From: Planctomycetaceae bacterium
GTDB taxonomy: Bacteria > Planctomycetota > Planctomycetia > Pirellulales > Pirellulaceae
Direction: 5' to 3'
Assembly (NCBI GenBank): GCA_024638965.1
Contig: JAHEJI010000010.1
Coordinates: forward strand, 1-53,811
DNA length: 53,811 nucleotides
Shown here piece after piece: positions 1 to 9,700 of the stretch. A program made the translations under genes and the position numbers. The first letter of the stretch is position 1; the number at the start of each line of letters is the position of its first letter. The notes below the pieces were generated by a model. It was not told the origin of the DNA. It made no database searches and saw only the letters and a list, made by a program, of their open reading frames with translations.

Positions 1-240
1 TTACGAGCATCAAATACTCTCCCTCTGGGAGAGTCAGGCTCTCAGGCCCGGAGAGGGTCTTGTGAACCGCACGAAAAACCCTCCCCGGCCGCTACCGCGT
101 CCGACCCTCCCGCAAGCGAGAGGGTGATGTAACTCTCATCTAATCAGCGACTTATAAGCCGCACGATCTCAGTTTGGGAGAGGTCGACGTCTCAGCGTCG
201 GGTGAGGGTTGTTGATGCCGCAAGGAGTCTTTTCGCTTCA
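1..240. repeat. Dispersed intergenic repeat, family A (copy 1)
   Basis: Non-coding, GC-rich stretch rich in short palindromes made of CTCTCCC/GGGAGAG modules. The part at about 175-240 recurs almost exactly, in reverse orientation, at about 17666-17743. A shorter core (CCCTCACCCGACGCTGAGAC, reverse complement here) recurs at 1928-1962. No open frame with protein-like composition covers it. It resembles the mobile palindromic intergenic repeats common in planctomycete genomes; any function is unknown. Confidence 0.75.
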
Positions 241-298
241 CCCGTCCGGACCGTCACATGTCGCCGGGAAGGCGTCGAGTCGCTGAAGAGTCTGAATT

Positions 299-440
299 TG
301 CTGAAACACGGATTACACTGATTTCACGGATGTGTAGTGCTACAACCGATAACAGTATTTTATACTGACAAGCAATTTCGTGAACGAACAACATCGATGA
401 CGGAAAATCCGTGTTCATCCGTGCTATCCGTGGTTTCAAG
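299..440. repeat. Inverted repeat of the 'CCGTG...CCGTGG' family C
   Basis: The left arm (CTGAAACACGGATTACACTG and following bases) is an imperfect reverse complement of the right arm (about 407-440, reading ATCCGTGTTCATCCGTGCTA and on). Related pieces occur at 1810-1875 and at 39301-39335, so this is a dispersed intergenic element rather than a unique terminator. It lies just upstream of the S41 protease gene. Confidence 0.6.
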
Positions 441-502
441 TTGGGGTTGTGTTAAACGCTCCTTCAAGATGACTTGCTTTTGACACTAAGAAGTTTTGTG
501 AC

Positions 503-1735
503 ATGAACAGACGATATTCCGTGTTATTTGTTTTTTGGTTCCAGTTGATCTTCTGCCCAATGACCTTGGGCCGACAAGATACTGGTGCCAATCCGTCCAA
601 GCTCGATTTTGATGCCGCCGTTGTTTTCGACGAAGTATCCAAAATCGTTGAAACCGGTTTTTTTGATAAGAACTTTGACGTCCCGTCTTGGCGGGCAAGA
701 GTTGCGAAGATTCGCCCGCAGGCCATCGCAGGCAAGTCAGAAGACGAGTTTTCTGATCTCATTAACGCATTACTGGGAACGCTGAACACCTCCCACACCA
801 GGTATTTTTCTAAACTTGATCCGCGACGTTACCAACTGCTTGGCGTCTTTCACGAGCTTTATCCGGCCGATCAAAATGATCTTTTTGTTTATGACGGCAT
901 CGGTATCTACACGAAAAATATCGATGGTTCCACTTTTGTGTCGGCTGTTTTTGATGGCTTACCGGCTGATCGATCTGGGCTGAAATTCGGCGACCAGATT
1001 CTGGATGTCGACGGTAAGCCGTTTCATCCAATTCGGTCCTTCCGGGGCAAATCCGGTTCGAGGGTGAAGCTCAAAATTCGACGCGGAGAAATGGAGCAAA
1101 TAGTTGAGGTCGAAGTCGAACAGCTTGACGGGCGAACCATGTTTGAGACGACACTCGAAGCAAGTCAACAAATCTTCAAAAGCAACGGGAAAAAGATCGG
1201 CTACCTGCACGTCTGGTCATACGCGGGCTCTAAGTACCACGAAACCATTCGAGCCGCAATCCTGTGGGGCGAACTGAGTCAGTGCGATGCATTGATTCTC
1301 GATCTTCGAGATGGCTGGGGCGGGGCCGATTTGAATTACTTGAATCTGTTTCGCCAACCGATACTTGAAATCACTTCGACGCCACGATCCGGTGCGCCGC
1401 GTAACTATACGGGCGTTTGGGGCAAGCCGGTGGCGTTGATTACCAATGGTGGCAGCACGAGCGGCAAAGAACTGTTGACTTTTGGTTTCAAGAAACTGAA
1501 GCTTGGCAAAGTCTTCGGCGAACGGACTGCTGGAGCCGTCGTTGCCGGCCGCTGTTTTTTGCTGAGTAACAAAGATGTCTTGTACTTGGCCGTGCACGAC
1601 CTCGAAGTCGACGGCGTCCGTCTCGAAGGCGTCGGCGTCGCGCCTGACGTACGAGTCGAACGTCCGCTTTTACCCGCCTCACCAAACGACCTGCAACTCA
1701 ACAAAGCAATCGAATATTTGGGAAAACAACAGTAG
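503..1735 (+). CDS. Secreted S41-family peptidase with PDZ domain
   Basis: A 410-residue protein with an N-terminal hydrophobic signal segment (residues 3-22), a PDZ-like domain (about 125-205) and an S41 C-terminal-processing-peptidase domain (about 225-400). The nucleophile is most likely Ser320 in the motif GGSTSGKE. The downstream GERTAG motif has Ala where CtpA-type enzymes carry the general-base Lys, so this resembles the tricorn/IRBP-like branch of S41 more than true CtpA. The GVGVAPDV motif near the C terminus is also typical of the family. It likely cleaves exported proteins in the periplasm. The ATG at 503 puts the signal peptide at the very start. It is a single gene flanked by repeat-rich intergenic DNA. 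Confidence 0.85.
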   Translation: MNRRYSVLFVFWFQLIFCPMTLGRQDTGANPSKLDFDAAVVFDEVSKIVETGFFDKNFDVPSWRARVAKIRPQAIAGKSEDEFSDLINALLGTLNTSHTRYFSKLDPRRYQLLGVFHELYPADQNDLFVYDGIGIYTKNIDGSTFVSAVFDGLPADRSGLKFGDQILDVDGKPFHPIRSFRGKSGSRVKLKIRRGEMEQIVEVEVEQLDGRTMFETTLEASQQIFKSNGKKIGYLHVWSYAGSKYHETIRAAILWGELSQCDALILDLRDGWGGADLNYLNLFRQPILEITSTPRSGAPRNYTGVWGKPVALITNGGSTSGKELLTFGFKKLKLGKVFGERTAGAVVAGRCFLLSNKDVLYLAVHDLEVDGVRLEGVGVAPDVRVERPLLPASPNDLQLNKAIEYLGKQQ

Positions 1736-1809
1736 GGTCTGCCAGACAGCAATTCAGTTGGCACTCGTCGTAAAGAGCGGGAGTGGTTGTGCTGTATTAC
1801 CAACCACCG

Positions 1810-1976
1810 AAAAAACAGAATACACGGAAGTGTTCGAATGAATTCCGTGTGTTCAGTGTATTCCGTGGTAAATTTGTCAGGGCAGGCTGGAGGGTGAATG
1901 CCACGTTGATACCCTCACCCGACTAAACCCTCACCCGACGCTGAGACGTCGATCTCTCCCAAATTTGGGAGGGGTT
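1810..1976. repeat. Repeat-rich intergenic DNA (families C and A)
   Basis: The 359-base gap between the S41 peptidase (ends 1735) and the convergent esterase gene (ends 2095) holds a family C element at about 1810-1875, with GAATACACGGAA and TTCCGTGTGTTC as imperfect inverted arms. A family A core follows at 1907-1976. Either could act as a bidirectional terminator by folding, but no T-tract terminator is evident. No gene is seen here. Confidence 0.6.
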
Positions 1977-2094
1977 TAACTGAAGGAGGCCGCGCGAACG
2001 TAGCGTGGATTCCGAACCCAGTTGTTTCGCCGTCGAGCCGATTCACTTGGCTTTTCAGCATATGGAATCGTAAATTTTCCACTGCCTTTCTTCG

Positions 2095-3453
2095 TCAGCG
2101 CTGCTCACCCATGGATTGGAAGCGGCGAAGTGCCAATGGGGTTGGCTGCGATCGAGAGATGTTGTTTACAAAGTATACGAGATCAAACGCGGCGTTTGGC
2201 ACCATCACGGCATTTGCATCCTGAGCGAACCATTCTCGATCTTGCTGCAGCCATTTTGCCGACTGAGAAATCGGTTCGACTTTACGAAGGTCGACCAGGA
2301 AGTTAGGCACCCCGACTCTGGCGAGTGCTCCGTCCATGACGTCTTCAGCCGCTGGCTCAAACACGCGTTCACCAGGAGGAAGATCTGCGGGATAAGATCC
2401 TGTCCCGAAGGTTCCTCCGATTACAACGTAAGCGTCACCGAGCTCTTTGCTCAAATAAACACCCATTGGTGTAAGCTCGTCCTCGACAAAACCGGGCATG
2501 CGAAACGAACTCTTGGCAACATGAAGGTTGTGTGCCCAGAGAATCACTTTTTGATTCGGAATCTCTTGATCGAGAATCCAGAGCGTAGCCCAAGCCATCC
2601 CTCGTTCCCGAAATGCACCAGCTTCCGCCCGGTCGCCGGATGAAAAAAATTCGTTTCCCCTCCTTCCAATCTCGGCCATTAATTGAGTTTTCTGAAACGC
2701 CTGCTCGGAAGAGGCAGCAATCAGCTTGGTCCTGTTGGCTTTCAACATATTGACGAGTTTTTCGTAATTCTTGGCTAGTTCGCGTCGTTGTGCATCTGAT
2801 AACGCGGCATATCTCTCCCAAGTCACTGGCCAGAAATCACCCTGCTGCAAATCAAGGCCAAGTGCTTGATCGTTCAAGGGGACATCCACCCCCGAGTTTT
2901 CAAGGGAATCAAGAACGCTTTGGACTCCCGGCGCAGGGGCCGTGATATCTACGCCAAAGATGCGGACGCTCTGTTCAGGCTCGCGCTCGGCGTTGAATTC
3001 TCGAATCCACTGAACGAGTTCCGACATCTCTTCGGAATCCCAAAGATACCAACCAGCCAAGCCGTTCATGATTTCTGGCACATCGCCTTCGCCAGACGTG
3101 ACGTATCGATCCAGCGACTCCGCATGTGGATAACTCTCCTCGAGTATTAGCGCACGAAAACCCAAATCACTAATCAAATGTCGAACGAGTTGACCCTTGA
3201 GCAGCAGTTGTTCACGCGTATCGTGCCGACTCTCACCCAGGCCAACAAGCCGGGCCGTACCAATTGCCGTTTGGAAGGCCTTGAGTTCAGTTGGAGGCAG
3301 CGAAAAGTCAGAGTCCTTGGCCGCGATTGTATGATCCGCGACCCAATCGACAAATGCTTCGGTGTCAGATTGCTGTCGCTCTTGACAACCACTCACGAAC
3401 GTCAACAGAAGCAACCCGGACAAAAGAAGTCGTTTCGCCAGGAATGAATTCAA
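2095..3453 (-). CDS. Erythromycin-esterase-family lipoprotein
   Basis: The frame is open up to 3642, but that would overlap the preceding gene by 170 bases and place a non-signal-like arginine-rich tail first. The better start is the TTG at 3453, giving a 452-residue protein that opens with a lipoprotein signal (MNSFLAKRLLLSG, lipobox FVSGC). The mature part has the hallmarks of the EreA/EreB-like superfamily (PF05139): GLGESRHDT, ILEESYPHAES and WAHNLHVAK with their Glu/His residues. The family hydrolyses macrolide lactones in some members but most chromosomal homologues have unknown substrates, so a resistance role should not be assumed. It lies 19 bases after the dioxygenase gene and is probably co-transcribed. 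The TTG start is inferred. Confidence 0.8.
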   Translation of the reverse strand: MNSFLAKRLLLSGLLLLTFVSGCQERQQSDTEAFVDWVADHTIAAKDSDFSLPPTELKAFQTAIGTARLVGLGESRHDTREQLLLKGQLVRHLISDLGFRALILEESYPHAESLDRYVTSGEGDVPEIMNGLAGWYLWDSEEMSELVQWIREFNAEREPEQSVRIFGVDITAPAPGVQSVLDSLENSGVDVPLNDQALGLDLQQGDFWPVTWERYAALSDAQRRELAKNYEKLVNMLKANRTKLIAASSEQAFQKTQLMAEIGRRGNEFFSSGDRAEAGAFRERGMAWATLWILDQEIPNQKVILWAHNLHVAKSSFRMPGFVEDELTPMGVYLSKELGDAYVVIGGTFGTGSYPADLPPGERVFEPAAEDVMDGALARVGVPNFLVDLRKVEPISQSAKWLQQDREWFAQDANAVMVPNAAFDLVYFVNNISRSQPTPLALRRFQSMGEQR

Positions 3454-3472
3454 CGTTGGATCAGAACCCGGC

Positions 3473-4648
3473 TTACAAATTGCCACGGCGTTCCTGTTCG
3501 ATTTCCAGCGACTCAAACAACGCCTTGAAGTTGCCTTTGCCAAACGACTGGCTACCTCGACGGCAAATGATCTCGAAAAACAACGTCGGACGGTCCTGCA
3601 ATGGCTTGGTGAAGATCTGCAGTAAATATCCATCGTCATCACGATCGGCTAACAATCGCAAGTCTTTTACTTCGCCCGTGTCTTCTTTGATATCTCCGAC
3701 TCGATCCCAAACGATGTCGTAATACGAATCAGGGATCGTCAAAAAGTCTACACCGCGCTCGCGGAGTTGAGCGACGGAGTCAATTGCGTCGGTCGTCATC
3801 AACGCCAGATGTTGGATTCCCGGCGTGTTGGCATGCCACTCGAGGTATTCCTGAATTTGACTTTTCTTTTTTCCCTCTGCAGGTTCGTTGATTGGAATTT
3901 TGATCAGTTCGCGTCCTGAATCCATCACCTTGGACATCAGCGCCGAATACTCGGTCGAGATGTCTTTATCGTCGAAGTGCTTGAAAAGTTTGAAATTGAG
4001 AACGTCTTCATACCAGGAAACCCAATCGTTCATTTTGCCAAGCTCAACGTTGGCAACGCAATGATCGACGTAAAAGAGTCCGCAAGGATGCTCTTCGTTA
4101 TAGCGATTGATCGCTAGATCCGGGCTGCCATTAAATCGCGGCGCAAAAACTCCGCCGTGTTTAACTTTATCCAGCTCGTATTGACCCGTGCGCGACACAA
4201 ATGAGTGAACGACCCTGCCGAATGTTTTGACGGTCGCCTTGACGACAGTACCGAGTTCATCTGTCATTTCGACGGGTTCGTGATCCGACTCAGCGCCATT
4301 GGCAAGGGCTTGTTCGTAAGCTGCAACCGCGTCCGGGACAGCAAATGCAATGTCTTTGATGCCGTCACCAAATCGCGCAACTTCCTGACTGGCCGGATGT
4401 GCTTCCGACAACCCAGTGGTCAACAGCAAACGAATGTTACCTTGAGTCAGCAGGTAGGAAGCCTCTTGACGATTGCCGCTTGTCAGATCAGAAACCTGGT
4501 CAATTTGAAAACCGAAACAATGCGCATAGAAGAATGCGGCTTGCTTGGCGTTGCCGACATAAAACCGAATATGGTCAACATCGATGAGTTTGAGTGGATC
4601 GTATGATTTGGAAATCATCGTCGCAGTAGTTGGTTTTGTTTGAACCAT
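3473..4648 (-). CDS. hppD: 4-hydroxyphenylpyruvate dioxygenase
   Basis: A 391-residue Fe(II) dioxygenase of tyrosine catabolism that converts 4-hydroxyphenylpyruvate to homogentisate in the cytoplasm. It has two vicinal-oxygen-chelate domains. The three metal ligands are recognisable as His in YVDHCV, His in GIQHLAL and Glu in LFFEII, and the conserved C-terminal helix region RRGSQSFGKGNFKALFES is present. Length and motif order fit the bacterial/eukaryotic HPPD family. The ATG at 4648 is preceded at a good distance by GGAG (4657-4660 on the minus strand). It is followed closely by the esterase-like gene; no homogentisate dioxygenase is in the window, so the pathway is not clustered here. Confidence 0.95.
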   Translation of the reverse strand: MVQTKPTTATMISKSYDPLKLIDVDHIRFYVGNAKQAAFFYAHCFGFQIDQVSDLTSGNRQEASYLLTQGNIRLLLTTGLSEAHPASQEVARFGDGIKDIAFAVPDAVAAYEQALANGAESDHEPVEMTDELGTVVKATVKTFGRVVHSFVSRTGQYELDKVKHGGVFAPRFNGSPDLAINRYNEEHPCGLFYVDHCVANVELGKMNDWVSWYEDVLNFKLFKHFDDKDISTEYSALMSKVMDSGRELIKIPINEPAEGKKKSQIQEYLEWHANTPGIQHLALMTTDAIDSVAQLRERGVDFLTIPDSYYDIVWDRVGDIKEDTGEVKDLRLLADRDDDGYLLQIFTKPLQDRPTLFFEIICRRGSQSFGKGNFKALFESLEIEQERRGNL

Positions 4649-5247
4649 TTTATTGTCTCCGGCTTGAGGCGATCGGAAGTTGTATTAAAAGCGCAAAACG
4701 ATCGCAATCGCGACCATTGAAGCGTCTAGTTTGCAAATTTTGTTCCAATAAAATGGCTTGTTGACCGGGTTGGCGTCTTCGGCCATCCGTTCATCTCAAC
4801 CGGAGCAGCGGGTCAATTTGTCGCGATTGGGCAATTCACCGCGTGTGCGAATGAGCACGATTGCGCAACTAACGCACATGTCAAAATCATTTCTTTTGCA
4901 GCAGCCTTTTGGGGACTCGATTCCCAAAGGCCTTGGGCATCCAGTTCGATTTGGAAGCTTGCCTAAATTCTTCGTAATCGCGGTTGCAATTTAGAAAAAT
5001 CGAAATTGCTTTAATGTTCATGCCGCTACATGCATTGACAGATGCTCGCACCTGCATAGCATCTTGCTACAGAGCGCGTCCGGCTGGTAGGAACGTAAAA
5101 ACGCGTTCTAGTTGGACAGTGCCAGATTCGACCTCTCTCAAGGAAAAACACGATGTTGCCGCTCACAGAAAGTGGCGCTGTCCAACGAGCGCTCTTACAG
5201 AATAACTTGTGCTGCGTCGTGAACAAGCAAACTTCATGGGTTAGTTT
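4649..5247. other. 600-base intergenic region between divergent genes
   Basis: This gap separates divergent hppD (minus) and pdxH (plus) and must contain both promoters. I find no convincing gene in it. Visible structure: a bulged hairpin at about 4910-4936 (CCTTTTGGG / CCCAAAGG arms, no T-tract) and the nested inverted repeats at 5071-5195 described separately. No obvious sigma-70 box pair stands out. Confidence 0.5.
5071..5195. repeat. Nested long-range inverted repeats upstream of pdxH
   Basis: Outer arms AGAGCGC (5071-5077) and GCGCTCT (5189-5195) enclose inner 13-base arms GTTGGACAGTGCC (5111-5123) and GGCGCTGTCCAAC (5174-5186), which pair with a single G-U. The whole could fold into one interrupted stem in RNA, or be a small MITE/REPIN-like element. 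It ends 52 bases before the pdxH start codon. No matching known riboswitch class is recognised. Confidence 0.5.
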
Positions 5248-5886
5248 ATGGATCTAAGCAACGAACGAAAAGAATATTCACTTGTTTCGATCGACATCGA
5301 TTCAGTTGATCCATGCCCATTCAAACAGTTTGAAGCCTGGTTTAAAGATGCCAATGACTACCATGTTGTTGAGCCCAATGCAATGACGTTGTCGACCGTT
5401 GATCACGAAGGTCGACCCACACAGCGATCGGTTTTGCTGAAGTATTTCGACAAATCAGGTTTTGTTTTCTTTACGAACTACAACAGCCGCAAGGCCAAAC
5501 ACATAGAAAACAACCGCAACGTTGCACTTTTGTTTCCCTGGTTTGGGCTCGAGCGCCAAGTCGAAATCGACGGGTTTGCCGAGAAAGTCAGCTCCAGCGA
5601 ATCGTTGAGGTACTTTGCGAGTCGGCCGCGCGGCAGTCAGCTTGGCGCCTGGGTCTCAAATCAAAGTTCCGTCGTGTCGGCTCGCAGCATTCTTCTGAAC
5701 AAAATGGCTGAGTTCAAACAGAAATTTGCTTCCGGGTCAGTTCCGATTCCTCCGTTCTGGGGCGGGTATCGTGTAAAACCCATTCGAATTGAATTTTGGC
5801 AAGGCGGAAAAAACCGCCTTCACGATCGAATTGAATACAAACTTTCTGACGATGACTCCTGGCAACGGCAACGACTCGCCCCCTAG
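5248..5886 (+). CDS. pdxH: Pyridoxamine 5'-phosphate oxidase
   Basis: A 212-residue FMN enzyme that oxidises pyridoxine/pyridoxamine 5'-phosphate to pyridoxal 5'-phosphate. Family signatures are clear: PNAMTLSTVDHEGRPTQR and VLLKYFDKSGFVFFTNYNSR in the FMN-binding half, the SRPRGSQLGAWVSNQSS segment, and the C-terminal WGGYRVKPIRIEFWQGG and RLHDRIEY segments. Length matches the family. There is no strong Shine-Dalgarno before the ATG. It stands alone upstream of the sigma-factor gene, with 120 bases between them. Confidence 0.95.
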   Translation: MDLSNERKEYSLVSIDIDSVDPCPFKQFEAWFKDANDYHVVEPNAMTLSTVDHEGRPTQRSVLLKYFDKSGFVFFTNYNSRKAKHIENNRNVALLFPWFGLERQVEIDGFAEKVSSSESLRYFASRPRGSQLGAWVSNQSSVVSARSILLNKMAEFKQKFASGSVPIPPFWGGYRVKPIRIEFWQGGKNRLHDRIEYKLSDDDSWQRQRLAP

Positions 5887-6006
5887 TGCTTGTCGCACGG
5901 ACGGATAGCGGTCGTGGCGCTCTGATTGGCGGGCGAAACCGACGAAAAGACGCCAAACTTAAAACCAAACGCGCTCTAAACGGGGCTTAATCCCCTCAGG
6001 TATCTG

Positions 6007-6570
6007 ATGGAATCGACACATTCCAGCTTGCTAATTCGCTTACGAACCCGGGAGGATTCACAAGCATGGAGTCGATTTGTCAAGCTTTACACTCCGCTGG
6101 TTCGACATTGGATTTCGCTGTTGGGGGTTGAGTCGAATCAGATTAATGATTTGGTTCAAGAAGTATTTGTAGTTTTGCTGGGACGAGTCTCATGGATCGC
6201 TGAAAACCCGCCGGACAGTTTTCGCGGCTGGTTGCGGACCGTAACCTTGAACAAATGCCGTGATCACTTCCGCCGCATGAAACGGTTGGTCGAACCACAG
6301 TTGTTGGAGCGGATTGAGGTCGCCGAGCGAGACCCAAACGAAATTCTCACCGAACAGGAATATCGCGAATTTATCGCGCAATCCGCATTGCATTTGATGC
6401 GCGACGCGTTTTCCGAAACAACTTGGCGTGCGTGTTGGGAGCATGTTGCCCGTGGCAAGTCGGCTCGAGAAGTCGCCGTTGAGTTGGGAATTACGGAAAA
6501 CGCAGTCTATCTCGCACGGGGGCGAGTTCTAAAACGATTACGGTCGGAACTTGAGGGTTTGTGGGAATAA
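6007..6570 (+). CDS. ECF RNA polymerase sigma factor
   Basis: A 187-residue sigma-70 family protein with region 2 (about 20-90, including DLVQEVFVVLL and FRGWLRTVTLNKCRDHFRR) and region 4 (about 125-185, with SAREVAVELGITENAVYLAR as the helix-turn-helix). It lies 160 bases upstream of a Ser/Thr membrane kinase in the same direction. That pairing is characteristic of the planctomycete ECF-STK groups, in which the kinase rather than a classical anti-sigma factor is thought to control the sigma factor. The target regulon is not visible here. Confidence 0.9.
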   Translation: MESTHSSLLIRLRTREDSQAWSRFVKLYTPLVRHWISLLGVESNQINDLVQEVFVVLLGRVSWIAENPPDSFRGWLRTVTLNKCRDHFRRMKRLVEPQLLERIEVAERDPNEILTEQEYREFIAQSALHLMRDAFSETTWRACWEHVARGKSAREVAVELGITENAVYLARGRVLKRLRSELEGLWE

Positions 6571-6609
6571 AATCGAGTGGATGTTGTGCAACCGTCTCGA
6601 CTGCCCTTT

Positions 6610-6628
6610 TGCAGGCGGGACGCCTGCA
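6610..6628. repeat. Perfect 8-bp hairpin (TGCAGGCG/CGCCTGCA)
   Basis: TGCAGGCG-GGA-CGCCTGCA forms a perfect stem between the sigma-factor gene and the kinase gene. There is no T-run after it on the plus strand, so it is not a canonical terminator. An A-tract follows at about 6645-6655. It may be a short palindromic repeat that modulates read-through from sigma to kinase. Confidence 0.5.
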
Positions 6629-6732
6629 CTGCAAAGTGGTCATTTAAAAAAAAAATTCATAGCCGAGACAGATTTCACCTTCTACTTCGTCATCTGTTAG
6701 AACACCGCGACAATCCCGGATAGACTAAAGCT

Positions 6733-9700
6733 ATGAAGAACAAGGCAATCAACGACTTTCTGCTTGGAACAGCTGACGATCAACAACAACGAGAATGTGA
6801 AGAGCTGCTCGCCAACCCGGAAACGATCGTCCAATACGAATCGACGGTCAGCGACGACTCGCTGCTGCTGGCGTTGAAAATCCAAAATGAATCGACAACC
6901 GATCAGCTGGAAATTGATCGGTTGGCGGCACGAATGGAGAAGCTTGTTTCCCGACACGCGATCACCGCGGTGGAACTCGAGCGTGTCCTTGACGCTGCCG
7001 AACAGCCTGAAGACCTTGGCAAAATCGGCCGATACCGAGTGGTTGAATTCCTTGCTTCCGGAGCAATGGGGCTGGTGTTTCGGGCGATCGACTCCGATCT
7101 GGACCGGGAAGTCTGTATCAAATTGCTCAGCCCTACCCATGAGTTTGATGTCGAAGCCAAATCACGCTTCGAACGCGAGTCGCGTGAAGCAGCCCGAATG
7201 AATTGTGAACGAATCGTGACGGTGCTCGATGTCGGAACTCAACGCGGTTTGCCCTATTTTGTCATGCCGCTTTTGTCAGGAATGTCGATGCGGACGTTTT
7301 TGGACCGGGGACAAAAAGTACAACCGGAACGTGCCATCGCAATCGCGCGCCAAATCGCCGAAGGACTCGAATATGCGCACGGCCGAAATATCCTGCATCG
7401 TGACATAAAACCTGACAATCTGTGGCTGATTCCCAATGGCGACATCAAACTGTTGGATTTTGGGCTGGCCCGGATTGAAGACGAGACCACGCCGATAACC
7501 CGCTCGGGGACCGTCGTAGGTACACCCAGTTACATGTCCCCTGAGCAAGTGATTGGAAAAACGATCGACGAGCGAAGTGATCTTTTTAGTGTGGGAGTTG
7601 TACTGGTTGAATTGTTAACAGGCGAATCGCCGTTCAAGCGAGCGAATTTGTTTTCAACTTTGATGTCTGTTGCCGGAGAAGAAATTGATATCGATGAATT
7701 GGACCCCAAACGCGAGATCCCACTTGGACTTCGTGATGTGGTCCAAAGGTTGTTGAAAAAGAATCCCCTAGATCGAGTTGGCTCGGCTGCCGAATTGATC
7801 GAATGTCTCGATCAAGTTCAAGCTGCACCCCAGGCCAAATTGACCACTCAGGTTGATGGAGGCAAAAAACGATGGATCTGGAGTATTGCTACAGCCTTGG
7901 CTGGCTTTTTGATCTGCTTGGGTGCGATCGGGATTTGGAAGGCAACCGATAAGGGAACTTTGGTTGTCTCGGCAAATGATTCAGCGGTCGAAGTCAAAAT
8001 CGCCAACGAACGGGTGATGGTTCGTGACCCGCTCACGGACCGGCAGTACGAAATTCGAATTGGCGACACGCCGTTGCCAAGTGGTGTTTATCAACTCGAA
8101 ATGACCACCGGCAAGGGTGAACTCGTGTTTTCATCGCAGACGATTGCGATCAAACGCGGGCAAAAAACAATTGTCACGGTTGCACTTGTGTCGGACGCGA
8201 CGTCGGTGGCCGCAGAAGGTTCTACCAAAAACATGGCGGCGGAACCGGCCCGTGACCATGCGGCCAAATCTTCTGGCTGGGCAGATCCGACCCGAGACGA
8301 ACGGGCTTATGATCCAAAATCTCGAGCCACATATGCGGCCGCCATTAGCAGCGTGCCGTCAATCTCGCTTTACGAGTCAGGATTCAAGAAAGGCAGCCCG
8401 ATTTCGGAACATGCTTCGGTTCAAAACCCTAAGTTGTTTGAAGGTATCGATTCGTGGTCGATCGAATCCATCAGCCGTCCACTCAAAACTCTTCAGCCCA
8501 ATGTCGACAACTCAAAATTTGCGGGGATGAGTAACGGATACGTGCGAATTTACAACCGGGAAGGCAAAATCACGTCTTTGCTTCCGATTCCAGGAATTCC
8601 GCAGCGGATGACATGGGACACCGCTTCGCCAGATTTGATCGCGGTGAGCAGTTTTGTCGGACAGCCTTCCAAGCCGCTTGAGGAGAATCCCAAAAATCCG
8701 TATTCGATTTTTGTTTGGCATGTGGATGAAAACAACGCTCGCCTGATTAGCAACTTGCATGGTTGTAGCCGAAGTTTTGCTTGGGACAACGGTTATCGAA
8801 TTGTCCATTTTGCAAACGATCAATTGAAAATCAACCGAGTTGATACGGAATCGTCGTGGTCGATTCCGGACTCTTCCACAGAAACTCTACACGATAACTC
8901 GGTGTCTCCCGACGGTCGCTTTGTCGCCACATATGATGTTGCAGCAGATCGTTCGCAGATAAGCATTTGGGATTTACGAAAGGGTAAACTTGCCATCGCG
9001 ATTCCAGATGGTATTGATTTTAAGTGGCACGATAACTCGAGAAACATCGTGGTGACGGTGAGCCCGCACAGCTATCCGCCAGTATATTCAGTTGAAATGT
9101 GGAGTCTGGAGACCAACTCGTTAACGCGTAGTTTCACTCCGGAGGGCAGCGATGCTATCACGGTTTCGCCCGTCGTTAACCACGAGTTGTCAACGATGGC
9201 GGCAGTTCTCAAGTCTCGCGAGATCCTCTTGACTGATTTGCGAACCGGGCGGCGGACGACGATTGACCCCGCTTCGCGAGTCGCTGATTGGGCAAGAGTC
9301 GATGGTCGCCAGCGAAAACCTCCGATAACTCTAGAATGGACTCGCGATGGCAATTTGCGAATCCAGTCTGGCCACGAGTCGTTGATTTGGGTTAGGCGAG
9401 ATTCCAGTCTTGGCGGCGAATTCAAGGAACAAACCACGGTTGGAAATATTGCCGGTATCGAATCTGAAGCTGATCTTTTCGAGACGACTTATGTATCAAT
9501 GGCGGAAAATGGCAACATCGTCATCGTTGGTACGTCGGATCAAACGAGAAGCGATGAAAGCGGGCTGAGATCTTACGAAGCAATCGTTCTTTCGTCAGAC
9601 GGAAGGTTGGAACGCACAAAATTTAAGAGTTCCGATTGGAGGCAACGGAATACCTACCCCAACCAAATTAACGCCAAATTGCGACCGCGAGTCAGCCCAA

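Noticed and set aside
1217..1803. Long frames antisense to the S41 peptidase gene
   Set aside because: They are reverse-strand shadows of a well-supported gene with arginine/serine-rich composition.
2095..3453. Antibiotic-resistance gene
   Set aside because: Family membership alone does not show macrolide hydrolysis; there is no mobile element or resistance context.
2095..3642. Longer start of the esterase-like gene
   Set aside because: Would overlap the dioxygenase gene by 170 bases and bury the lipoprotein signal 64 residues into the chain.
4758..4994. Possible gene of 78 codons in the hppD-pdxH gap
   Set aside because: No ribosome site, no recognisable motif and unstructured composition; it lies in promoter-like DNA between divergent genes.
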